DNA of 64,000 nucleotides from Arthrobacter sp. C2 (GTDB lineage: Bacteria; Actinomycetota; Actinomycetes; Actinomycetales; Micrococcaceae), in contig CP042428.1 of assembly GCA_024207135.1 (NCBI GenBank), forward strand, positions 2,294,001-2,358,000, in the 5' to 3' direction. The position numbers and the translations under genes are program-made. This document shows, piece after piece, positions 50,888 through 59,787 of this stretch. How positions within the stretch are numbered: position 1 is the stretch's first letter; every line of letters starts with the position of its first letter. Below the pieces are notes generated by a model that saw only the letters and a program-made list of their open reading frames with translations, was not told the DNA's origin and searched no databases.

Positions 50888-51508
50888 TCAGCGCCGGATG
50901 GCCGTGCCCAGGCTCAGCGCGGATTCGAAGCGCGGGGCCCCGGGCAGGTAGAAGGAGTCCAGCTCGGTGATCTCGAAGCCCGCTTCCCGCAGCATCCCCT
51001 CCACGGAACGAGTGAGGTGGCAGCCGCCGGCCAGCGCCTTCTGGACGGGCTCGAACCTTTGCTGGAAGCGCGCAACCTTTTCATCGGGCGCCAGTCCGTG
51101 CTCGAGGAAGTGCAGCCCTGCCCCGGGTTTCAGCACCCGGTGGATCTGCGCCAGCGCCGCGCCCGCGTCAGGGACGGTGCACAGCGTGAACGTGCTCAGT
51201 GCTGCATCAAAACCGCCGTCCTCTTCGGTCAGCGATTGGCCGTCGAGCGATCCGCGCAGGATCCTCGTGGCCGAGGAGGCACGCGCCGGGGCCGAGAGCC
51301 GCCAGGCGGTGTCGGAGGGTTCGACGGCGACCAGCTCGGTGACGGACCGCGGGTAATGTGGCACGTTGGTCCCGGAGCCGAACCCCAGTTCCAGCACCTT
51401 CCCGCGCAGCCCGGTGCATGCCCTGGCGCGTAGCGGGGCCAGCGAGGCATTGCCGCAGGTGTACGCGACCAGGCGCGGCAGGATGTGCTTTTCGTAGAGG
51501 CTGGCCAT
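50888..51508 (-). CDS. Class I SAM-dependent methyltransferase
   Basis: The 206-residue protein has the SAM motif I VLELGFGSGTN (about 38-48), motif II AVEPSD and VLKPGAGLHFLEHG further on, as in UbiE/Methyltransf_11 proteins. The N-terminal YEKHILPRLVAYTCGN is seen in a group of small cytosolic methyltransferases of unknown substrate. ATG 51508 is preceded by GGTGGA; an upstream extension to 51667 would cross the terminator of the preceding gene. Transcribed separately from the lyase gene. Confidence 0.84.
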   Translation of the reverse strand: MASLYEKHILPRLVAYTCGNASLAPLRARACTGLRGKVLELGFGSGTNVPHYPRSVTELVAVEPSDTAWRLSAPARASSATRILRGSLDGQSLTEEDGGFDAALSTFTLCTVPDAGAALAQIHRVLKPGAGLHFLEHGLAPDEKVARFQQRFEPVQKALAGGCHLTRSVEGMLREAGFEITELDSFYLPGAPRFESALSLGTAIRR

Positions 51509-51599
51509 CAGGATCCACCGCGCAGGCGGGTCCTTGGTTCCGGGTTCATGCCTCAAGTCTCTGCCCGTGCGCCGTGGGACACAAGGACGCGGCAAACAG

Positions 51600-51640
51600 C
51601 TCGGCCCCCGTGCCGGAGGAACTCCGGGACGGGGGCCGAG
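51600..51640 (-). terminator. Terminator of the CitE-like gene
   Basis: CTCGGCCCCCGT (51600-51611) pairs with ACGGGGGCCGAG (51629-51640), with an inner GGAG/CTCC pair. It lies 15 bases after the stop of the minus-strand lyase gene at 51655. Confidence 0.75.
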
Positions 51641-51654
51641 GGAAAGAACGGGGT

Positions 51655-52500
51655 TTAGGCGTTCCACAATCCGTAGGAATCGGCCAGATCGGCGATCTTC
51701 TGGGCACGGGCCAGACGCGGCAGGTAGGAACCGTCGCCCACCGAAGCCCCGGCGGCGTGCGCCTCGAGCATTTCGTGGGCCCAGGACAGCTCGTCGATGC
51801 TCGGCGAGAGGCCAAGGTTGATCTCGTCGACCTGCGTGCGCGAGAGCGCCAGCTTGCCGGTCATGCCCATCGAGGCGGTCACGGCGGAGTCGGCCAGGAC
51901 CTCGGCGGCATCCGCGCCCGGGGCAGGGGGTCCGTCGATCGCGCCGGGAAGCTTGCCCACACGCGAGGCCACCACGAGCTTGCCGCGGGCGTAGGCCAGG
52001 GCCAGCGGGTCGCCGGAGACGCCGGTGTCCTTGCGGAAGTCGTTGACGCCAAAGGCCAGGCGGAAGGTGCCGGGGGCCGAGGCGATGGCGGTGGCGTTCT
52101 CGATGCCGAGCGCCGTTTCAACCAGGGCGAGCACCGGGGTGCCGGCCTGCAGGCGCATGGCCGTGTAGGTGACCTGCTCCGGCTTCTCGGTCATCGCGAG
52201 CATGACCCCGCGCAGGCCCGGAGCCTTGGACAGTTCGGCCAGGTCCCGGGCCCAGAAGTCGGTGTCGATTCCGTTGACTCGCACCCAGGCGGTCATGCCC
52301 GTGGACAGGGCCTCGACCACGGCGTCGCGTGCGGCATCCTTCTTGTCATCCGGAACGGCTGCTTCCATGTCGAAGATCACCGAATCGGCCTCGGACGCGA
52401 GCGCCGGGCCGAAGTCCTCGGGCTTCGAGGCGTTGACTAGCAGCCAAGAGCGGGAAAGTTTTGCTGGAAGGTTAGCTGCGCGACGATTACGGAATGCCAT
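51655..52500 (-). CDS. HpcH/HpaI aldolase/citrate lyase beta-like protein
   Basis: The 281-residue TIM-barrel protein belongs to the CitE-like group: RSWLLVNASKPEDFGPALAS, SVIFDMEAAVPDDKKDAARD with the acidic metal ligand, WVRVNG, ALVETALGIEN and FGVNDFRKDTG. Members cleave or form malyl-CoA, citramalyl-CoA or similar thioesters using Mg. It is of short CitE length. The ATG at 52500 has GGAGG too close for normal use, so the true start may be slightly downstream. It is divergent from the cycA-type gene and monocistronic, with a terminator after it. Confidence 0.83.
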   Translation of the reverse strand: MAFRNRRAANLPAKLSRSWLLVNASKPEDFGPALASEADSVIFDMEAAVPDDKKDAARDAVVEALSTGMTAWVRVNGIDTDFWARDLAELSKAPGLRGVMLAMTEKPEQVTYTAMRLQAGTPVLALVETALGIENATAIASAPGTFRLAFGVNDFRKDTGVSGDPLALAYARGKLVVASRVGKLPGAIDGPPAPGADAAEVLADSAVTASMGMTGKLALSRTQVDEINLGLSPSIDELSWAHEMLEAHAAGASVGDGSYLPRLARAQKIADLADSYGLWNA

Positions 52501-52710
52501 GCCTCCAGCCTACCGACAACGCATGCCAAGGTACCAACGCGAACGGCGCCGCGAGCCTTCCATGTCGCGAAAGCGCGTCAAACCCCTGATTGATGCCCGT
52601 ACGCGTCGAGAATGTTTCACGAACAGCGTCAAATAGGCGTATCGTTTTTTCGGCACTGTATCGGCCGTCACGTGCAACTACGCACATATCTCCACAAGGA
52701 AGCACGCCCC

Positions 52711-54174
52711 ATGACAGAAAAAACCCTTGATGCGACCCAAGGTGGCGGGAATCCGCCACTGGAACGGGCCCTTTCCAATCGCCACATCCAGCTCATGGCC
52801 ATCGGCGGCGCCATCGGCACCGGCCTGTTCATGGGCTCGGGAAAGACCATCTCGGCGGCGGGGCCTTCGGTCATTTTCGTCTACATGATCATCGGATTCA
52901 TGCTGTTCTTCGTCATGCGTGCCATGGGCGAGCTGCTGCTGAGCAACCTGAAGTACAAGAACTTCGGCGACTTCGCCGGGGACATCCTGGGCCCTTGGGC
53001 CGCCTTCTTCACCGGCTGGACCTACTGGTTCTGCTGGGTCGTCACCGGCATCGCCGACGTCGTCGCCATCGCCCACTACGTCGCCTTCTGGTGGCCCAAC
53101 CTGGCGCTGTGGATCCCGGCCGTCACCTGCATCCTGGTATTGCTGGCCCTGAACCTGCCCACGGTCCGCGCCTTCGGCGAGACCGAGTTCTGGTTTGCCC
53201 TCATTAAGATCGTTGCCATCCTGGCCCTGATCGTCGTCGGTCTGGTCATGATCATCGTGAGCTTCGAATCCGACGGCGCACGCGCGTCCTTCACCAACCT
53301 GTGGTCCCACGGAGGCATGTTCCCCACAGGCTTCATGGGCTTCGTGGCGGGCTTCCAGATCGCCGTGTTCGCCTTCGTCGGCATCGAGCTGGTCGGCACT
53401 GCGGCGGCCGAGACCAAGGACCCGGAAAAGAACCTGCCCCGGGCGATCAACTCCATCCCGATCCGTGTGCTGCTCTTCTACGTCGGTGCGCTGATCATCC
53501 TGATGTCGGTGCGCCCCTGGACCAGCTACTCCGCGGACGAATCGCCTTTCGTGGGCATGTTCGCCCTCGCCGGTCTGGTCGGTGCCGCCGGCGTGATCAA
53601 CTTCGTGGTGCTGACCTCCGCCACTTCCAGTGCCAACTCCGGGATCTATTCCACCTCTCGCATGGTCTACGGGCTGGCCCGCGAGGGAGACGCGCCCAAG
53701 GCGTTCGGCAGGCTCTCGAGCCGCAAGGTCCCGAAGAACGCGCTGATCTTCTCCTGCATGTTCCTGCTCGCCGGCGTGGCCCTGCTCTACGCCGAGGGTT
53801 CCGTGGCCGAGGCCTTTACCCTGGTTACCACGATCTCGGCACTCTGCTTCATGTTCGTGTGGACCATCATCCTGGTCAGCTACATCGTCTACCGTCGTCG
53901 CCGCCCGCATCTGCATGAGGAAAGCAAGTTCAAGATGCCTGGAGGCTCGTACATGACCTACGTGGTGCTGGCCTTCTTTGCCTTCATCATCTGGGCACTG
54001 ACCACCCAGCCCGACACCCTTGCGGCCCTGCTGTTCACCCCGGTCTGGTTCGTTGCCCTGGGCATCGGCTACATGGTCGTGCGCCGGAACCCGCAGCACA
54101 TGGCCATCCGCGCAGAACACAACGCCAAGGTCGTGGCCGAGCATGCCGAACGCCGGGCCCGCCTGCGGGCCTGA
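52711..54174 (+). CDS. cycA: D-serine/D-alanine/glycine-type permease (CycA-like)
   Basis: The 487-residue APC/AAT permease has twelve helices and begins LERALSNRHIQLMAIGGAI then GTGLFMGSG, as in CycA. Further family segments are MRAMGELLLSNLKYKNFGDF, GWTYWFCWVVTG, TAAAETKDPEKNLPRAINSI and NSGIYSTSRMVYGLA. It should import glycine, D-alanine or D-serine with protons. ATG 52711 has AAGGAAG upstream; a longer frame to 52612 is unlikely. The 210-base gap to the divergent lyase gene shows no riboswitch I can identify. A hairpin follows the stop. Confidence 0.9.
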   Translation: MTEKTLDATQGGGNPPLERALSNRHIQLMAIGGAIGTGLFMGSGKTISAAGPSVIFVYMIIGFMLFFVMRAMGELLLSNLKYKNFGDFAGDILGPWAAFFTGWTYWFCWVVTGIADVVAIAHYVAFWWPNLALWIPAVTCILVLLALNLPTVRAFGETEFWFALIKIVAILALIVVGLVMIIVSFESDGARASFTNLWSHGGMFPTGFMGFVAGFQIAVFAFVGIELVGTAAAETKDPEKNLPRAINSIPIRVLLFYVGALIILMSVRPWTSYSADESPFVGMFALAGLVGAAGVINFVVLTSATSSANSGIYSTSRMVYGLAREGDAPKAFGRLSSRKVPKNALIFSCMFLLAGVALLYAEGSVAEAFTLVTTISALCFMFVWTIILVSYIVYRRRRPHLHEESKFKMPGGSYMTYVVLAFFAFIIWALTTQPDTLAALLFTPVWFVALGIGYMVVRRNPQHMAIRAEHNAKVVAEHAERRARLRA

Positions 54175-54193
54175 CTTCGGTGCGCACGCCTTG

Positions 54194-54240
54194 GGCGGCG
54201 GATGGTATTTCCCGTGTTGCGGGAGAACCGCTCCGCCGCC
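54194..54240. terminator. Hairpin between cycA-like gene and DUF4262 pair
   Basis: GGCGGCGGA (54194-54202) pairs with TCCGCCGCC (54232-54240), with an inner CCCG/CGGG stem at 54211-54223. It lies between convergent genes ending at 54174 and 54288. Confidence 0.65.
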
Positions 54241-54287
54241 TGGTGAGCGAGCCGCCCGTGGACGACGGTCTCCCCTGGCCCGGACCT

Positions 54288-54728
54288 TCAGTTGAGGCAG
54301 ATCGGCTGGGTGCTCTTGCGCTCGGTCGGGTTGGGGTCACAGGGGGCGACCTGCAGCAAGGCAAAGTTTGGGCCGTAGAGGTCAAGCGCCACGTCGCACT
54401 GCACCTTGTAGAGGGATTCGGGGATCAAGCGGACCCACTGCCCGTGGAATTCGAAAACGTCGCCTTCCCCATAGCCCCCGCCCCGTTGCAGCAACATTCC
54501 AGCCAAGTGGTGCATCAAGCCCGGGGTCCCTTCGGGAAACTCGGTGAAGTCCTCCATCCCGGCAATCAGCTCAGGCAACCCCTTCTCCGTCAGTCCGACC
54601 GTGTAGCAAACGTGTTGCCGGAGTTCGGAGTCCGCGTCGATGACCCTGCCGTAGCCTTCCCGGCGAATCAAGTCGCGAATCGGTTGCAGGAACGCCACGT
54701 CCTCCGGATCCCCCGCTGGTCCAAACAA
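54288..54728 (-). CDS. DUF4262 family protein, second of a tandem pair
   Basis: The 146-residue protein has the DUF4262 features HVCYTVGLTEKGLPELIAGM, FEFHGQWVRL and VALDLYGPNFALLQVAPCDP. The function of the domain is unknown. The start is inferred: TTG 54728 lies ten bases after AGGAGG, and upstream of it no other start fits between the two genes. It is read 20 bases after the first DUF4262 gene on the same strand. The two proteins are clearly distinct, so the tandem is not a recent duplication. Confidence 0.75.
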   Translation of the reverse strand: MFGPAGDPEDVAFLQPIRDLIRREGYGRVIDADSELRQHVCYTVGLTEKGLPELIAGMEDFTEFPEGTPGLMHHLAGMLLQRGGGYGEGDVFEFHGQWVRLIPESLYKVQCDVALDLYGPNFALLQVAPCDPNPTERKSTQPICLN

Positions 54729-54748
54729 CTTCTTCAGGCCTCCTGTTC

Positions 54749-55222
54749 CTAGCGTTTTCGGGCCGCGACCGGGCCGTACCCGGCCGGCGTGGAAACGGGT
54801 TTGAAGAGGAGCGCCGGGGTGGCCGGCGGCACCTCGCGGTCCATGAAATGGATTTCCAGCACCCGGGTGGCGTGCCCGTACCTGGCGTAGGCGCCAAGGG
54901 CGTACTTGGTGGCCCCGTGCATGGTGGAGAAATACAGCAGCCTCCCGTCCACCCAATTTGAGGTGTGCCCGTTGTCGAAGTGTTCGTGGCGGTCGATCAC
55001 CGATGAGACGAAGCCGGTGAACATGGTGTTGGTGTCGGCCATGTCCAGCCCGCGGACCAGGAACTCCGGTTCGCCAAGCTTGGTCAGCCCCATGGTGTAG
55101 CCGAAGCACCGACGCGGGTTCGGGTCCTCCACGTAGTGGAAGGCCCAGCCGTGCTGTTCGATCAGGTTGTTGATGTGGCGTTCGACTTCCGCGGCCGACC
55201 ACCCATCGCACTGGAGGCACAT
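54749..55222 (-). CDS. DUF4262 family protein, first of a tandem pair
   Basis: The 157-residue protein begins MCLQCDGWSAAEVERHINNL. It has the DUF4262 core HGWAFHYVEDP, CFGYTMGLTKLGEPEFLVRG, the STMHGATKYALGAYARYG region and a proline-rich end. The leading CxxC is not part of most DUF4262 proteins. ATG 55222 is preceded by GGAGCAGGA. The function is unknown; the domain is common as singletons in actinobacteria and in some predicted defence or toxin-neighbour settings. Co-transcribed with the second copy. Confidence 0.82.
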   Translation of the reverse strand: MCLQCDGWSAAEVERHINNLIEQHGWAFHYVEDPNPRRCFGYTMGLTKLGEPEFLVRGLDMADTNTMFTGFVSSVIDRHEHFDNGHTSNWVDGRLLYFSTMHGATKYALGAYARYGHATRVLEIHFMDREVPPATPALLFKPVSTPAGYGPVAARKR

Positions 55223-55419
55223 GGTTCCTGCTCCTTGGTCCACTAGGATCTTTCGTTGACACCACCCAGTGTTCGCCGTTCCCCGATGCGGTGGGGCGCT
55301 TTTTGAAAATTGTGGATAACTTCCTGCGCCCACGACAACGGCGGCTCCAAGGTCCCCGCCCGTGGGTCCTTGAAGCCGCCCCGTGTGAAGCACGGTTGGA
55401 TTTTATTGCGGGTCTGCGG

Positions 55420-56670
55420 CTATTCAGCTACCGGAACAGCCGAGAGCAGGCGTTCAATCAGTTCACCCGGCGCCGCTCCATTGGCCACGTAGTCGCCCAC
55501 GGCTTGTTGGCGGTACTTTGCCGGGTTGTGGGAGGAAACGGTGCGGGCATTGCGCCAATGCCTGTCCAGGGCCCGGCCAGATGCCGTGGCCGAAGCCCCT
55601 CCGACCTCAAACAATTTCCCTGTGCAGCCGAGCACCGCGTCTATGACAGTGCCTTGGACACCGAAGACGTGGGCGTCGGCTGCGGCCAGCAGATCCCGGG
55701 CCTCGAACCCTACATCCATCGCAGTGCTGGCGCCGTCGAGGCTCGCGGCCGCTCCAAGCACCGTAGAACGCACCGAGGCCACAGTCCCAAAGCATTCCCC
55801 GAGCACCTGCAACGCCACCGGGTCCTGACGGGCCGGAACCGCCGGGTTGAACAGGTTGCGGCTTCTGCCGCGAACAAAGTCCGTCACTTCGCCCAGTGCC
55901 GCGGCGGCAATGCCGGCCAGTGCTGCCAAATGAACCAGCTGGTAGGTGGCGTGCAGAACGGATCCATGTGGTGCTGCGGCATTCCGCGGGGTCAGGTTTG
56001 CCGGATCCACGGCGACATCAGTAAAGACGGTGGTTCCGGATCCGGTCAGTCGTTGACCGAAACCGTCCCAGTCGTCGATGGTATTCACCCCGGAGTGCGA
56101 CGTTGGCACCTGCACCGTGACGGGGGTTTCTTGGTCTCCGTCACGGTGCACCGCACTCACCAGGATCCAATCCGCGAATATCGATCCCGTGGTGTAGTAC
56201 TTCGTGCCGTTGAGCAGGAGCTGCCCGTCACGCTCGGTTACTTCCGTGGCCTGCTGGGCGAAGACGCCGGTGCGCTCGCTCTCCGCGTTGCCCACCAGCT
56301 CACCCTCCGTGATCCGCGTAAACCAGGTGCGACGGAACTCGTGATTGCGATGGCTCCTGGTGAATTCGACGAACCCGATATGGCCGCGCAGGGCCTGCAC
56401 TATGTTGGAATCGGCAGCACCGAGGTCCACCAGCAAGGAGAAGAATTGTTGGTGGCTCGCGCCGAATCCGCCGTGCTCTCGTGGCACCCGCAGCCTCCCG
56501 AAGCCAGCGGCCAAAAGATCACGAATCTCCGCAAAGGGTAAACGGCGCTCCCGTTCGCGTTCGATGGCACCGGCCGCGATGCGCTCAAATATCGGCCCGA
56601 AGATGCCCACCAACTCGGCTGTTTCCGCCTGGGCAGAAATGGGGTTTGCTATCAACTGGGTGTCAGCCAT
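55420..56670 (-). CDS. Acyl-CoA dehydrogenase-fold monooxygenase (DszC/SfnB-type)
   Basis: The 416-residue protein has the acyl-CoA dehydrogenase fold in the form used by flavin-dependent DszC, SfnB and related enzymes: RLRVPREHGGFGASHQQFFS, ESERTGVFAQQATEV, NGTKYYTTGSIFADW, DDWDGFGQRLTGSGT and, C-terminal, RNARTVSSHNPAKYRQQAVG. The usual catalytic Glu motif YEGT is absent, as in the monooxygenases. It probably uses reduced flavin to oxygenate a sulfur or other heteroatom compound. The start overlaps the preceding LLM monooxygenase gene by eight bases, and it closes a six-gene operon. Confidence 0.83.
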   Translation of the reverse strand: MADTQLIANPISAQAETAELVGIFGPIFERIAAGAIERERERRLPFAEIRDLLAAGFGRLRVPREHGGFGASHQQFFSLLVDLGAADSNIVQALRGHIGFVEFTRSHRNHEFRRTWFTRITEGELVGNAESERTGVFAQQATEVTERDGQLLLNGTKYYTTGSIFADWILVSAVHRDGDQETPVTVQVPTSHSGVNTIDDWDGFGQRLTGSGTTVFTDVAVDPANLTPRNAAAPHGSVLHATYQLVHLAALAGIAAAALGEVTDFVRGRSRNLFNPAVPARQDPVALQVLGECFGTVASVRSTVLGAAASLDGASTAMDVGFEARDLLAAADAHVFGVQGTVIDAVLGCTGKLFEVGGASATASGRALDRHWRNARTVSSHNPAKYRQQAVGDYVANGAAPGELIERLLSAVPVAE

Positions 56671-58060
56671 GTGCGAGCACCGGTTCCTTTCCACCTAACC
56701 GGTTAGGACCGAAAGCACCCCGGTATGCGGCTCCCGGGTGGTTCTTGGGCAACCTGTCCCGTCCAAAGATCTTGTTTCGCAGCGTGCCCGGTTCGTAGGC
56801 GGTCTTCGCCAGCCCGCGGGTCTGGAGCGTGGGAAGGATGCGTTCGTTGAATTCCAGGTAGGTGTCGGGCAGACGCCAGTTGATGACGTTGATGCCGTCA
56901 ATTCCCGCCTGCTGCCAGGTCGAGAGCTGGTCGGCGATTTCGTCGGGGGTCCCCGCCACGACACCGCGTTCGATGCGGTTCTTGGCCAGGTCGGCGAGTG
57001 TGGGTTCACGGTCGGGTATCGCGGCGCGCAGCCAATCGACGAATCCTTGTCCCCCGTTGTTGGGGATGTTGCGCAGCTCGGTGTCCTGGGGCAGCCGGGA
57101 GCCGTCGGGCAGGATCCCCAGCGAGGAATGGGTCAGGTAGCCCACCACCGAGGTGTGTCGCTCGAGCTCCTCCCGCTTGGCTGCGACTTCCGCATGGGTC
57201 GAGCCGACAATGAAGCTGATGCCCTGGAAGAACTTGAGGTCCTCTGCCCGGCGCCCGGCACGGACCACTTCGGCCCGGGCGTTGTCGGTGTGGAGCTTGG
57301 CACCGGCCGGGTCGGGCGGGCCGATGAACACCGCCTCGGCATGCTTGGCGGCGAAGTTGATGCCGCGCGGGGAGCCGCCGGCCTGGAAGAGCAGCGGGGT
57401 GCGCTGCGGCGACGGAGACGGCAGGTGCGGTCCCTCCACCTTGTAGCGGGCACCGACGTGGTTGATCTTGTGGATCTTGGACGGATCCGAGTAGCGTCCG
57501 CCGGCTTTGTCCACCAGCAGCGCCCCTTCGTCCCAGGATCCCTCCCAGAGCTTGTAGGCGACATCCAGGTATTCATCGGCCCAGTCGTAGCGGGCGTCGT
57601 GCTCCACCAGTGCGTCGTAGCCGAAGTTGCGGGCCGCATTTTCCTGGGTGCTGGTCACGATGTTCCACGCGATGCGCCCCTTCGAGATGTGGTCGAGGGT
57701 GGAGACCTGGCGGGCGAAGTTGAACGGATGGTTCTGCATGACGTTGGAGGTGTAGGCCAGCCCGATGTCCTTGGTGGCCACGGCCAAGGCACCAAGCAGC
57801 ACCGCGGGGTCGTTGGACGGGATCTGCAGGCCCTCGTGCACGTTGTCCGCGTATTGGCCGTCGGCCGGGCCGTAGAGCCCTGTGACATCCGCGAAGAACA
57901 TCGCGTCGAACAGACCCTCCTCCAGGGTCTTGGCCAGCTCGATCCACAGGTTGACGTCGTTGAATTCGTGCTGCCGGGCCTCGGGGTGGCGCCACTGGCC
58001 GTGGTGGATGTGGCTGGCGGTGTTCATCAGGAAGGCGTTGAAAAGCAGGGGCTTGCTCAT
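56663..58060 (-). CDS. NtaA/DmoA-family FMNH2-dependent monooxygenase
   Basis: The 465-residue luciferase-like monooxygenase begins LLFNAFLMNTASHIHHGQWR and carries FDAMFFADVTGLYG, GRIAWNIVTSTQENAARNFG, FQAGGSPRGINFAAKHAEAVF and GTPDEIADQL, all typical of the NtaA/SnaA/DmoA/SoxA family. These oxygenate nitrilotriacetate, dimethyl sulfide, dibenzothiophene sulfone and similar molecules with FMNH2. It overlaps the ABC ATPase gene before it and the DszC/SfnB-type gene after it. A paralogue starts at 63708; over the visible 97 residues the two are about 73% identical. Confidence 0.9.
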   Translation of the reverse strand: MSKPLLFNAFLMNTASHIHHGQWRHPEARQHEFNDVNLWIELAKTLEEGLFDAMFFADVTGLYGPADGQYADNVHEGLQIPSNDPAVLLGALAVATKDIGLAYTSNVMQNHPFNFARQVSTLDHISKGRIAWNIVTSTQENAARNFGYDALVEHDARYDWADEYLDVAYKLWEGSWDEGALLVDKAGGRYSDPSKIHKINHVGARYKVEGPHLPSPSPQRTPLLFQAGGSPRGINFAAKHAEAVFIGPPDPAGAKLHTDNARAEVVRAGRRAEDLKFFQGISFIVGSTHAEVAAKREELERHTSVVGYLTHSSLGILPDGSRLPQDTELRNIPNNGGQGFVDWLRAAIPDREPTLADLAKNRIERGVVAGTPDEIADQLSTWQQAGIDGINVINWRLPDTYLEFNERILPTLQTRGLAKTAYEPGTLRNKIFGRDRLPKNHPGAAYRGAFGPNRLGGKEPVLAHG

Positions 58061-59787
58061 GCTGTGATAGTCCTTGTCGTGTTCTCATTGATCTCGAGAC
58101 GGGGCAGCGACGCAAGAAGTTCTTGCGTGTAGGGATGCTCCGGTTGGTTGAAGATCTGGTCTGCGGTTCCCTGTTCGACGGCCTTGCCGTCCTTCATGAC
58201 CAGCACCCGGTCGCTCATATGGTGGATGACGCCCAGGTCGTGCGAAATGAACAGGTAGCTCAATCCCAGTTGCGCCTGGAGGTTGGTCAGGAGATCAAGT
58301 ACCTGTGCCTGGACCGAGACGTCCAGGGCCGAGACTGCCTCGTCGAGCACGATGACCTCGGGTTCCGGCGCCAGTGCCCGCGCGATGGCCAGGCGTTGGC
58401 GCTGTCCACCGGAGAGTTGCAGCGGATGCTTCTCCAGGTGTTCCACCTGCAGTCCGACCTGGCCGGCGAGTTCCGCCACCCGCTCGCGCCGTGTTTGGGC
58501 GGTGGTGAAGTCTTGTGGGTCCAGTGCGTCCACCAGGATGCGTTCCGCGTTCCAACGAGGGTCGAAGGAACTGAGCGGGTCCTGGTACACCACAGTGACC
58601 CTGCGGCGGCGCGGACGACGCTGATTGGTGCTCAGTGAGGACCATGGCTCGCCATCGAGCAGCACTTCCCCGGTGTCCGGTGCCAGCATGGCCAAGGCCA
58701 GCTTGGCCGTGGTGCTCTTTCCGGACCCCGATTCGCCGACAATGCCCAAGGTTTCCCCGGCGGCCAGGTTGAACGACACGTCGTGGACCACCTCGCGGCG
58801 GATCCCGTCGGGACCGTCGTAGGACTTCCCCAGGCCGCGGGCCTCGAGAACCGGCCCGGAGTTCTCCGCACGGACCCTACGTGGTCGGTCACTGGTGGCT
58901 ATGATGCCCGAACGCCCCTCCTTGGTCAGCGGGGTGCCCTTGGTGTGCGCCGAGGGCACCGCGTCCAGCAGCGCGCGGGTGTATTCATGTTGCGGGTTGC
59001 CCAAGACCTCGCGCACGGGGCCCTGTTCAACGATGGCGCCTCCTCGCATCACGGCCACGTCGTCGGCCAGCCGGGAGACCACCGAGAGATCGTGGCTGAT
59101 CAGGATGATCCCGGTTCCGCGGGCCTTCATGGCCGCCAGCAGATCAAGCACCTGCGCCTGTACCGTGACATCCAGTGCGGTGGTGGGTTCGTCGGCAATC
59201 ACGAGCGCCGGATCCAATGCAATCGCCGAGGCGATCAGCGCGCGTTGGCGTAGGCCGCCGGATAGCTCGTCGGGACGCTGTCGGGCACGCAGGTCCGGTT
59301 GCGGCACGCCCACGCTATCCAACAATTCGATGGCCTTGCGTCGGCGGGACGCCGCGTTGCCCCAACCGTGTAGGCGCAAGGCCTCCTCGATTTCCTTTCC
59401 CACCGGGCGAAGGGGATCCAGGGAGACCAGGGCATCTTGGAGAATGAATCCAATGTCCTTTCCCCGCACCTGTCGCCATAACCGTTCCGAAAGGGTGAGT
59501 GCGTCCTGGTTTGCGACTTCCAGTTGGCCGGCTTCGACGACGGCGTTGCGACCTGGCAGGCCCACCAGGGTACGGGCGGTCACCGATTTACCGGAACCGG
59601 ACTCACCCACGATGGCCAGGCAGCGACCGGCCGACAACTCCAGGGACACATTCTTCACAACGTGGTTGATCTTCTGGTGTCGGCCGGTGCCGACGGCAAA
59701 GGACACATTGAGATCGCGGACGGCAAGCAGCGTCCGGTTCGCGGATGGCGCGAGCGCGGAAACGGGTTTTTCGACAAGTACGGTCAC
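58057..59787 (-). CDS. Peptide-type ABC transporter, fused double ATPase (DppD-DppF)
   Basis: The 576-residue protein contains two complete ATPase domains of the Opp/Dpp family. The first has GESGSGKS (about 60), LSGGLRQRALIASA and DEPTTALDVTVQAQ. The second has GESGSGKS (about 360), LSGGQRQRLAIARA and DEAVSALDVSVQAQ. In the classical system these are separate DppD and DppF proteins. The start is GTG 59787, overlapping the permease stop as GTGA. It should power import through the two adjacent permeases. The cargo is probably the substrate of the monooxygenases in the same operon rather than peptides. Confidence 0.9.
   Translation of the reverse strand: MTVLVEKPVSALAPSANRTLLAVRDLNVSFAVGTGRHQKINHVVKNVSLELSAGRCLAIVGESGSGKSVTARTLVGLPGRNAVVEAGQLEVANQDALTLSERLWRQVRGKDIGFILQDALVSLDPLRPVGKEIEEALRLHGWGNAASRRRKAIELLDSVGVPQPDLRARQRPDELSGGLRQRALIASAIALDPALVIADEPTTALDVTVQAQVLDLLAAMKARGTGIILISHDLSVVSRLADDVAVMRGGAIVEQGPVREVLGNPQHEYTRALLDAVPSAHTKGTPLTKEGRSGIIATSDRPRRVRAENSGPVLEARGLGKSYDGPDGIRREVVHDVSFNLAAGETLGIVGESGSGKSTTAKLALAMLAPDTGEVLLDGEPWSSLSTNQRRPRRRRVTVVYQDPLSSFDPRWNAERILVDALDPQDFTTAQTRRERVAELAGQVGLQVEHLEKHPLQLSGGQRQRLAIARALAPEPEVIVLDEAVSALDVSVQAQVLDLLTNLQAQLGLSYLFISHDLGVIHHMSDRVLVMKDGKAVEQGTADQIFNQPEHPYTQELLASLPRLEINENTTRTITA

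Noticed and set aside
52612-52630. TGTTTCACGAAC near 52614 as a second parS site
   Set aside because: Only the left half matches; the right half of the palindrome is missing, so it is not a credible ParB site.
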